From Eurosta solidaginis (lineage: Eukaryota; Arthropoda; Insecta; Diptera; Tephritidae): 64,000 nt of DNA. Positions 34,001 through 44,100 of the stretch are shown in pieces; within the stretch, counting starts at the first letter, position 1; the number at the start of each line of letters is the position of its first letter. Where the stretch lies: assembly GCF_040869045.1 (NCBI RefSeq), contig NC_090322.1, positions 192,633,477 to 192,697,476 of the forward strand. The letters are read 5' to 3'. The notes below the pieces were generated by a model. The model did no database searches. It saw only the letters and a list, made by a program, of their open reading frames with translations, and was not told the DNA's origin. Position numbers and translations under genes: made by a program.

Positions 34001-36524
34001 TTTGTTTTTATCGGCCTATTGATAAATCATTCAAGGTTCGAATCGAGCTCAAGGCCAGAACAATAATTTTTTTTCAAATGATAATTATTGTTATTTTTTA
34101 ATTTTTCTAAATTTGAAAAATTGAATTTTGTTTTTGGAATAGTAAGTAGAAAATTTTTCAGACAACCTGCCATAGCTGCGCAGATAGATCCATTTCGAAG
34201 GGTGCTAAGCCTTCATCATCAGTACGCTTTAGGCATGCTGCGCTAACCATTTAGTTATACAGCGGTGGTTTGTTTGACTGGCAAATTTGCTACTTCTATT
34301 CCTTTTTACCAACTATATTTATTCAGTGTTGCGCCATCTGGTGCAAAGCACTGATAATGCTGGATTTTTGTTTATTGTCAATTACTTTGTTTGACATTCC
34401 CAAGTGCTCATGGTTTATTAACAATTGTTTTTGTTTTTATCGGCCTATTGATAAATCATTCAAGGTTCGAATCGAGCTCAAGGCCAGAACAATAATTTTT
34501 TTTCAAATGATAATTATTGTTATTTTTTAATTTTTCCAAATTTGAAAAATTGAATTTTGTTTTTGGAATAGTAAGTAGAAAATTTTTCAGACAACCTGCC
34601 ATAGCTGCGCAGATAGATCCATTTCGAAGGGTGCTAAGCCTTCATCATCAGTACGCTTTAGGCATGCTGCGCTAACCATTTAGTTATACAGCGGTGGTTT
34701 GTTTGACTGGCAAATTTGCTACTTCTATTCCTTTTTACCAACTATATTTATTCAGTGTTGCGCCATCTGGTGCAAAGCACTGATAATGCTGGATTTTTGT
34801 TTATTGTCAATTACTTTGTTTGACATTCCCAAGTGCTCATGGTTTATTAACAATTGTTTTTGTTTTTATCGGCCTATTGATAAATCATTCAAGGTTCGAA
34901 TCGAGCTCAAGGCCAGAACAATAATTTTTTTTCAAATGATAATTATTGTTATTTTTTAATTTTTCTAAATTTGAAAAATTGAATTTTGTTTTTGGAATAG
35001 TAAGTAGAAAATTTTTCAGACAACCTGCCATAGCTGCGCAGATAGATCCATTTCGAAGGGTGCTAAGCCTTCATCATCAGTACGCTTTAGGCATGCTGCG
35101 CCAAATTCAATTTTTCAAATTTAGAAAAATTAAAAAATAACAATAATTATCATTTGAAAAAAAATTATTGTTCTGGCCTTGAGCTCGATTCGAACCTTGA
35201 ATGATTTATCAATAGGCCGATAAAAACAAAAACAATTGTTAATAAACCATGAGCACTTGGGAATGTCAAACAAAGTAATTGACAATAAACAAAAATCCAG
35301 CATTATCAGTGCTTTGCACCAGATGGCGCAACACTGAATAAATATAGTTGGTAAAAAGGAATAGAACTAGCAAATTTGCCAGTCAAACAAACCACCGCTG
35401 TATAACTAAATGGTTAGCGCAGCATGCCTAAAGCGTACTGATGATGAAGGCTTAGCACCCTTCGAAATGGATCTATCTGCGCAGCTATGGCAGGTTGTCT
35501 GAAAAATTTTCTACTTACTATTCCAAAAACAAAATTCAATTTTTCAAATTTAGAAAAATTAAAAAATAACAATAATTATCATTTGAAAAAAAATTATTGT
35601 TCTGGCCTTGAGCTCGATTCGAACCTTGAATGATTTATCAATAGGCCGATAAAAACAAAAACAATTGTTAATAAACCATGAGCACTTGGGAATGTCAAAC
35701 AAAGTAATTGACAATAAACAAAAATCCAGCATTATCAGTGCTTTGCACCAGATGGCGCAACACTGAATAAATATAGTTGGTAAAAAGGAATAGAAGTAGC
35801 AAATTTGCCAGTCAAACAAACCACCGCTGTATAACTAAATGGTTAGCGCAGCATGCCTAAAGCGTACTGATGATGAAGGCTTAGCACCCTTCGAAATGGA
35901 TCTATCTGCGCAGCTATGGCAGGTTGTCTGAAAAATTTTCTACTTACTATTCCAAAAACAAAATTCAATTTTTCAAATTTAGAAAAATTAAAAAATAACA
36001 ATAATTATCATTTGAAAAAAAATTATTGTTCTGGCCTTGAGCTCGATTCGAACCTTGAATGATTTATCAATAGGCCGATAAAAACAAAAACAATTGTTAA
36101 TAAACCATGAGCACTTGGGAATGTCAAACAAAGTAATTGACAATAAACAAAAATCCAGCATTATCAGTGCTTTGCACCAGATGGCGCAACACTGAATAAA
36201 TATAGTTGGTAAAAAGGAATAGAAGTAGCAAATTTGCCAGTCAAACAAACCACCGCTGTATAACTAAATGGTTAGCGCAGCATGCCTAAAGCGTACTGAT
36301 GATGAAGGCTTAGCACCCTTCGAAATGGATCTATCTGCGCAGCTATGGCAGGTTGTCTGAAAAATTTTCTACTTACTATTCCAAAAACAAAATTCAATTT
36401 TTCAAATTTAGAAAAATTAAAAAATAACAATAATTATCATTTGAAAAAAAATTATTGTTCTGGCCTTGAGCTCGATTCGAACCTTGAATGATTTATCAAT
36501 AGGCCGATAAAAACAAAAACAATT
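31022..36524. repeat. 429-bp satellite array in inverted arrangement, flanked by a 13-bp duplication
   Basis: Left arm 31022-35100: about 9.5 plus-oriented units of 429 bp (431 in two units, from T-run length). Right arm 35101-36524: about 3.3 units in the opposite orientation. Units are nearly identical; visible differences are a C at about 34537, a T/C or G swap near 35366 and T-run length. Each unit has tcattcaaggttcgaatcga (a B-box-like ggttcgaatc), ctcaaggccagaacaata, a T run, gacaacctgccatagctgcg, tcatcatcagtacgctttag, gatccatttcgaagggtgct and gcgccatctggtgcaaagca. The 86-codon ORF repeated in every unit is a by-product. ggaaaaaattaat stands at 31009-31021 and at 36525-36537; deleting the array joins LINE-A 3' UTR seamlessly. 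Confidence 0.9.
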
Positions 36525-36731
36525 GGAAAAAATTAATTTTAAATTTACATAAGCTATGCTTTTATTGTACAAAATTAAGTCATTGTAATATACACAAAAT
36601 ATGTAAAATTTTAAACTCCTAGATAAATACTAAGGTATGTTAGGATAACACTAAACTATAAGCCTAAGAAATCTGTAAATATTATATTAGTTTGGGCAAA
36701 TAAATAAACTATAAACTAAACGAGTATTTGC

Positions 36732-36984
36732 TTTTTCCCTTGACTTGATCCCAGAAACTTCAGGGTGGTTGGCGATCACGATGTTAATATATTTGTATAA
36801 TATTGTTCTTCAAACCTTTTTAGAAATATTGTGGAATTATTTATGTATTCTGCATCCCTAGCTAAATTGCATTATTAACCTGCAGAAAAACTCTAAAATT
36901 TCAAAGGAAGCAAGGCATGATTTTTTCTTTGTATGTGAATGAAAGATGACGCTCACGTTAAGAAAATATTTTTATCGGAACTCC
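36732..36984. other. Unassigned spacer after LINE-A
   Basis: About 250 bp with no feature I can name (tttttcccttgacttgatcc onward). It lies between the end of LINE-A and an RTE-like 3' fragment. Confidence 0.35.
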
Positions 36985-37160
36985 CCTATGGAAGCAGAGG
37001 AAGAAGGCGGCCCCACTCCCCTGGAAGGAGCAGGTGGTAAACGATTTACACTCCATTGGTGTGACCAATCGGCGCCAGTTGGCAGAGCGAAGAAGCAACT
37101 GACGCGCCTTGCTGGACGGTCATAATCGTTTAAACGGTTAACCGCCAATTAAGTAAGTAA
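36985..37160 (+). repeat. RTE-like LINE 3'-end fragment
   Basis: Words ctatggaagcagaggaagaa, ggcggccccactcccctgg, agtggcagagcgaagaagc-type text and the ending ggttaaccgccaattaagta with an (aagt)n tail. This is the C-terminal coding and 3' tail of RTE-type LINEs common in tephritids. It parallels 18780-18905. Only about 175 bp remain, and stops break the frame. Confidence 0.55.
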
Positions 37161-37411
37161 ATATGTATGTAGAGCGAAGAAAGTAGGGGAGCGAACTAGC
37201 AACAGCTATCGGTTTCCTGGTGTTTGTTCAAAAGCTATTTACATACGGTGGCTTTTTTGGGCAGAGTTATGTTGATTGGCTGACAACCCCAATAGAAATG
37301 AGGACATTATATCAAAGATAAAGATTACGTTTTGAACAAAACGCCTAAATTCAAGTGGCAAGATATTGATAAACATGCATCTAGCATTGTAGGGTGTCAG
37401 GGGATTAACAA

Positions 37412-38322
37412 GTTTTTCGCCTCGCGAAACCGGACATTATCACCGACTAATTCCTCCGCGACCTTGTTTGCAACATGGACGTCCCAAATGTCGACCATTT
37501 TGAACATCCACGTCGATGGCACTACGCTACCGATTGTCCTACACCCCAAAATCTTGAGTGTGACGTTTGATCAGGATCTACATTTTGGTGAGTATGCAGC
37601 CGCAATTATACCTAAAATCCAGAACCGTAATAAAATCTTCAAATCTCTTGCTGGAAGCACTTGGGGAAAAGACAAAGAAACGCTAATTACTACCTACAAA
37701 GCAATTGCCCAGCCGATTGTATGCTACGCGTCCCTCAAGCCTAAAAACCACTCACTGGAAGAAGCTACAGGCCTGCCAAAATACTGCTCTCAGAACCGCC
37801 ACGGACTGTCTTCTTATATCCTCAGAACACCATCAACATAATGAGGCGAGAATACTCCCTATCAGGGAGAGAAATGAGATGCTAACCAAACAGTTCCTGT
37901 TGAATACCAGGAAACCTGGGCATACCAACAGGCATCTGATTGATGAGCCAATACCGCCAAGGGGCTTAAGTGGTCATCTCCGTGAGCAATATGAGGAAAT
38001 ACGGCACCTGAGATCACAAGCAGGTCCTCAGTAAACTCCACAAACAGGCGTCGGAACTTAATGCCAGGAATTGCCCGGCGAATCCAGTGCTCAAGGAACA
38101 GTACCCAAAACTTGCGGGATAGGAACGCACACTCCCCAGAGAAACGCGAGTCACTCTAGCTCAACTTCGATCTAGGTATTGTAACAGGTCAAACTTTTAC
38201 CTTCTCTTACGCCTCTAACACCCCTCTCATTGTAGTCCACCCCTGTTAGAAGATATTGATGACAATTTTTGATCGGTCGCACCTATTGGATTGGGCGAAG
38301 CAGTGCTACAACAACAACAACA
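37412..38322 (+). pseudogene. LINE-B2: 5'-truncated LINE-B copy inside LINE-C
   Basis: Contains only the C-terminal third of LINE-B ORF2: FFASRNRTLSPTNSSATLF, VDGTTLPIVLHPKILSVTF, STWGKDKETLITTYKAIA, then a frameshift and NEARILPIRERNEMLTKQF, HLIDEPIPPRGLSGHL. It ends with the LINE-B tail agtgctacaacaacaacaac. It is flanked by aggggattaacaa at 37399-37411 and 38323-38335, a 13-bp target duplication. The RT palm and endonuclease are missing because of 5' truncation. The sequence is close to 48100-49145, the other copy. Confidence 0.85.
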
Positions 38323-38765
38323 AGGGGATTAACAAAGTGTAGAATATGAAGAGCAAATCGTTTTGATTTTGGTTTATGGGTCCTTGAAATCGCTAGCATA
38401 TCGTCGCAAGAAAGCTAAGTTGGTATAAGCCTTTGGTATGAGGAAGTTTACATGATTACCAAAAGTAAAAGATGAGTCAAAAATTACGCCAAGATCGCGA
38501 AACTCATTAATTGACGCAAAAGTTACATTTGAAATCGAGTACACGAAAGAAAATAAATTAATAGACTTAGTATACGTTATGTGACAGCATTTACTAATAT
38601 TGAGTCGCAGATTATTTTGGAAGGCTCAATTATTAATATAATAGCATTCAGATCGTCTTACAGACACAATGCATCAGAAGTACAGGAGATCCACCGCTTC
38701 CCAAGGCCGTCGGTTGTATGTACCGGAGCGACTCGGGATTTTTCCCGACCAAAGACTGTCATTTC

Positions 38766-39600
38766 AGTGTAACCCCATTCAATTTGTTGCGTCCCTCCTA
38801 CCTATTGTCATCCTCCCAGCAGCTTCTTGCTGCGGGACTGCTCCATATTCTCTTGCTCCGGTCCTGAGAAATGGTTTTGCTGCATCTGCCGGAAAAGAAT
38901 CTTTTTAGGACGGTCATACTCTTGTCAGTGTGTCTTGTGTAAAGGATGGTTGCATCGGACAGGTTGTTCTGGGCTGGATCCCAAAACCAGACGTCTAGGT
39001 AACTTCTATAAATCTTTTGTGGCTCCTGGCTGTTCACGCCATAGGACGTCCCGTAGTCTGCGCCTTAGCGCCCCCCCCCCCCCCCGCTACCTTCCAGCAG
39101 TCCCCCTGCTCTGCAAGCCACATCAAGTACCCGCTGCTGCTCGCGCCCGCGGCGCCACCAACTCACACGGCTGCTCCCACTCATACCTACAATCTCCGTA
39201 GTAGAGTCGGGAGCAATGCCGAGCATCAGCCCTGTCCCCGTCTTCTCCCCCCCCCCCCCTCTCTCTTTTCCGGCAGGAAAATATGTAGGTCAGGGAAACC
39301 TACTTCCCTTTGCACCGTCTGCCAGCACAGAATATATATGTTTGCGACATCCGCCCAATGCAGCTCCTGCCAAGGACGGTGCCACTTTCCTAGATGTTCT
39401 GGTCTCCGCGACGGCAACCTCCCGACGGGTTTCATTGCGCCATGTTGCCAGGCCGCATACCCAAATACACCGGGTACCTCAATGATTACCCAAGGACGTC
39501 CAGTCCCAGGGCCACAACAGCAGTCGCGTCCTGCTTTTCCACAACCCAGGCGTAGTCACCCGTCACTTACTCCCAGAGTGACGACGTCTCCACCATGCAC
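38766..39600 (+). pseudogene. LINE-B1 ORF1, zinc-finger protein, broken
   Basis: Frame-shifting reads of 38800-39600 give two Cys-rich fingers. The first is WFCCICRKRIFLGRSYS then CVLCKGWLHRTGCSGLDPKT (CX2C...CX2CX4HX2C, PHD-like). The second is LCTVCQHRIYMFATSA then CSSCQGRCHFPRCSGL. A Pro/Ser-rich linker lies between them. Runs of 15 C (39071-39085) and 13 C (39247-39259) lie in the linker and shift the frame; they may be real slippage or assembly noise. In this LINE family ORF1 is the RNA-binding partner of ORF2. Confidence 0.6.
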
Positions 39601-41119
39601 TTCAGAATTCTGCAGTTAAACTGTAATGGACTAACTGGGAAGATCACGGAGATAGTAGATTTCATGGAGCTGCACAACATCCGCATTGCTGTGAGTCAAG
39701 AGACTAAACTCACAGCAAGATCTGCATTGCAGACCTGTTCTGGGTATAATGTCCACAGACAAGATAGCGAGAGCGGAAATGGAGGCGGCCTCGCGTTTAT
39801 CATACACCACTCTGTGCAATATCATATATTTGATCCCGATATCGACCGCAGGGACAGTGTCTTAGAACGTCAAGGCTTATCTGTCCGGCCAGGCGATGCA
39901 AACCTAGAAATCATCAACATCTACATCCCTCCTGCCACCTGTTGCCGCACTGGATACCGCCCTATATATGCGCCTTACTCACTGGCAACAATCGCATTAT
40001 CTTAGGCGATTTCACTGCCCATCACGATCTATGGCATTCAAACTTGGGGGTGGACAGAAGGGGTGAGATGTTGGCGGATCAAATAGAAGAAACGACGTTC
40101 TGCACAATAAACGGAGACGCCCCCACACGTATGGTAGGAAGCTGCCACAGTTCGCCGGATATTTCAATCGTGAGCGCAGAACTCGTAAACTGCGTCAACT
40201 GGCAGCCGATGGTAACATTGGCATCCGACCACCTGCCTATACTTATTTCGCTCGAGCGTTCCGCCGACTTCATCGTCATAGAAAAACGCACTCCCATTAA
40301 CTTAAAAAAAAGAAAGTGGGACGAATACAAATCCTTTACAGACAACCGCTTTCCCGAAATTAGGCCCCACTTCCCGGCGGAGGCCGCAAGTTTAGCGAGA
40401 GAACGTGACCTTATAAAACAGCTCGATCCCGGCGACCACAAAATAAGGGATATGAATCAACGCATCAGATTGATTGTGGATGAACACAAGCGGGCGAAAT
40501 GGGAGGAGCACCTAAGCGGTTGTAACCTCTCTGCTGGTGTAGGTAAACTTTGGTCCACCATAAAGCCCCTATCGAATCCGTCTAGGAACAATGACAAAGT
40601 TTCCATCCCCTTTGGCGATAAGGTGCTGTCGGATGCGAACGCTTTCTGCCGACAATATAGAATGCATTCTACGGTCGACAAAGATAGACGGAGGGCCAAC
40701 AGACACGCACATAAACACCATGGCTTCAGAAAACTCCATAGCACCACCACTGCGCTAAATGCCATCAGCACCCAGATAAATTGCGGTTTAAATCAAAACC
40801 CCCACAGTAGAACAGTACTCGTTGCGCTAGACCTATCAAAAGCTTTCGATGCGGTCAACCATGGCACGTTACTGCAAGACCTGGAAGGGTCTACCCTTCC
40901 CCCATGTCTTAAAAGGTGGACCGCAAATTATATCATGATACAAAAAATGGAGGTAGTTCCATTTAGTGTGACGTTAGCCACTTGACTTTTGCGGGGACGC
41001 TGACAATTTCACCAAAACCAAGCTACCAGATTGAAAAATGTTACGAATTTTTCTAGTTTTGATGGATTTCATATTAACGAATATCACTAAATTACTTTCA
41101 TAGTTATTTTAAATAAAAA

Positions 41120-44100
41120 ACAAGTAAGGAAGGCTAAGTTCGGGTGTAACCGAACATTACATACTCAGTTGAGAGCTGTGGAGACAAAGTAAGGGAAAAT
41201 CACCATGTTGTAAAAAGAACCTAGGGTAACCCTGGAATGTGTTTGTATGACATGTGTATCAAATGGAAGGTATTAAAGAGTATTTTAAGAGGAAATGGGC
41301 CATAGCTATAGATGGACGCCATTTAGGGATATCGCCATAAAGGTGGACCAGGGGTGACTCTAGAATTTGTTTGTACGATATGGGTATCATATGAGAGGTA
41401 TTAATGAGGGTTTTAAAAGGGAGTGGGCCTTAGTTCTATAGGTGGATGCCTTTTCGAGATATCGCCATAAAGGTGGGCCAGGGGTGACTCTAGAATTTTT
41501 TTTGTGCGATATGGGTATCAAATGAAAGGTGTTAGTGCGTATTTTAAAAGGGAGTGGGCCTTAGTTCTATAGGTGGACGCCTTTTCAAGATATCGCCATA
41601 AAGGTGGACCAGGGGTGACTCTAGAATTTGTTTGTACTATATGGGTATCAAATGAAAGGTGTTAGTGCGTATTTTAAAAGGGAGTGGGCCTTAGTTCTAT
41701 AGGTGGACGCCTTTCAAGATATCGCCATAAAGGTGGACCAGGGGTGACTCTAGAATTTGTTTGTACTATATGGGTATCAAATGAAAGGTATTAATGAGGG
41801 TTTTAAAAGGGAGTGGGCCTTAGTTCTATAGGTGGATGCCTTTTCGAGATATCGCCATAAAGGTGGGCCAGGGGTGACTCTAGAATTTTTTTGTACGATA
41901 TGGGTATCAAATGAGAGGTATTAATGAGGGTTTTAAAAGGGAGTGGGCCTTAGTTCTATAGGTGGATGCCTTTTCAATATATCGCCATAAAGGTGGACCA
42001 GGGATGACTCTAGAATTTGTTTGTACTATATGGGTATCAAATGAAAGGTATTAATGAGGGTTTTAAAATGGAGTGGGCCTTAGTTCTATAGGTGGATGCC
42101 TTTTCGAGATATCGCCATAAAGGTGGGCCAGGGGTGACTCTAGAATTTTTTTGTACGATATGGGTATCAAATGAAAGGTGTTAGTGCGTATTTTAAAAGG
42201 GAGTGGGCCTTAGTTCTATAGGTGGACGCCTTTTCAAGATATCGCCATAAAGGTGGACCAGGGGTGACTCTAGAATTTGTTTGTACTATATGGGTATCAA
42301 ATGAAAGGTGTTAGTGCGTATTTTAAAAGGTAGTGGGCCTTAGTTCTATAGGTGGATGCCTTTTCGAGATATCGCCATAAAGGTGGGCCAGGGGTGACTC
42401 TAGAATTTTTTTGTACGATATGGGTATCAAATGAAAGGTGTTAGTGCGTATTTTAAAAGGTAGTGGGCCTTAGTTCTATAGGTGGACGCCTTTTCAAGAT
42501 ATCGCCATAAAGGTGGACCAGGGGTGACTCTAGAATTTGTTTGTACTATATGGGTATCAAATGAAAGGTGTTAGTGCGTATTTTAAAAGGGAGTGGGCCT
42601 TAGTTCTATAGGTGGATGCCTTTTCGAGATATCGCCATAAAGGTGGGCCAGGGGTGACTCTAGAATTTTTTTGTACGATATGGGTATCAAATGAAAGGTG
42701 TTAGTGCGTATTTTAAAAGGTAGTGGGCCTTAGTTCTATAGGTGGACGCCTTTTCAAGATATCGCCATAAAGGTGGACCAGGGGTGACTCTAGAATTTGT
42801 TTGTACTATATGGGTATCAAAACAAAGGTGTTAGTGAGTATTTTAAAAGGGCGTGGGCCTTAGTTCTATAGGTGGACGCCTTTTCAAGATATCGCCATAA
42901 AGGTGGACCAGGGGTGACTCTAGAATTTGTTTGTACTATATGGGTATCAAATGAAAGGTGTTAGTGCGTATTTTAAAAGGTAGTGGGCCTTAGTTCTATA
43001 GGTGGATGCCTTTTCGAGATATCGCCATAAAGGTGGGCCAGGGGTGACTCTAGAATTTTTTTGTACGATATGGGTATCAAATGAAAGGTGTTAGTGCGTA
43101 TTTTAAAAGGTAGTGGGCCTTAGTTCTATAGGTGGACGCCTTTTCAAGATATCGCCATAAAGGTGGACCAGGGGTGACTCTAGAATTTGTTTGTACTATA
43201 TGGGTATCAAAACAAAGGTGTTAGTGAGTATTTTAAAAGGGCGTGGGCCTTAGTTCTATAGGTGGACGCCTTTTCAAGATATCGCCATAAAGGTGGACCA
43301 GGGGTGACTCTAGAATTTGTTTGTACTATATGGGTATCAAAACAAAGGTGTTAATGAGTATTTTAAAAGGGCGTGGGCCTTAGTTCTATAGGTGGACGCC
43401 TTTTCAAGATATCGCCATAAAGGTGGACCAGGGGTGACTCTAGAATTTGTTTGTACTATATGGGTATCAAATGAAAGGTGTTAGTGCGTATTTTAAAAGG
43501 TAGTGGGCCTTAGTTCTATAGGTGGATGCCTTTTCGAGATATCGCCATAAAGGTGGGCCAGGGGTGACTCTAGAATTTTTTGTACGATATGGGTATCAAA
43601 TGAAAGGTGTTAGTGCGTATTTTAAAAGGGAGTGGGCCTTAGTTCTATAGGTGGACGCCTTTTCAAGATATCGCCATAAAGGTGGACCAGGGGTGACTCT
43701 AGAATTTGTTTGTACTATATGGGTATCAAATGAAAGGTGTTAGTGCGTATTTTAAAAGGTAGTGGGCCTTAGTTCTATAGGTGGATGCCTTTTCGAGATA
43801 TCGCCATAAAGGTGGGCCAGGGGTGACTCTAGAATTTTTTTGTACGATATGGGTATCAAATGAAAGGTGTTAGTGCGTATTTTAAAAGGGAGTGGGCCTT
43901 AGTTCTATAGGTGGACGCCTTTTCAAGATATCGCCATAAAGGTGGACCAGGGGTGACTCTAGAATTTGTTTGTACTATATGGGTATCAAATGAAAGGTGT
44001 TAGTGCGTATTTTAAAAGGGAGTGGGCCTTAGTTCTATAGGTGGATGCCTTTTCGAGATATCGCCATAAAGGTGGGCCAGGGGTGACTCTAGAATTTTTT

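Larger units (their letters stand above)
21267..36721 (+). mobile_element. LINE-A: Jockey-clade non-LTR retrotransposon, full length, with three nested insertions
   Basis: 5' UTR (21267-21417), intact ORF1 with gag-type zinc knuckles, an ORF2 with endonuclease and RT broken by frameshifts and insertions, then a 3' UTR ending aaataaataaactataaac. The word gagtatttgc occurs at 21257-21266 and at 36722-36731, exactly at the proposed ends, as expected for a 10-bp target duplication. Nested in it are a Helentron-like element (23169-27492), a SINE (30261-30630) and an inverted satellite array (31022-36524), each with junctions that let LINE-A resume. Without these three it would be about 5.2 kb. 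The family is Jockey-like, near the TART/X-element type by ORF1 layout; I cannot name it more exactly. Confidence 0.8.

Noticed and set aside
31263..36248. An 86-codon ORF repeated eleven times, hydrophobic and Cys-rich
   Set aside because: It recurs only because the 429-bp satellite unit recurs; it has no family likeness, and its 3' end changes with T-run length (80 or 86 codons).
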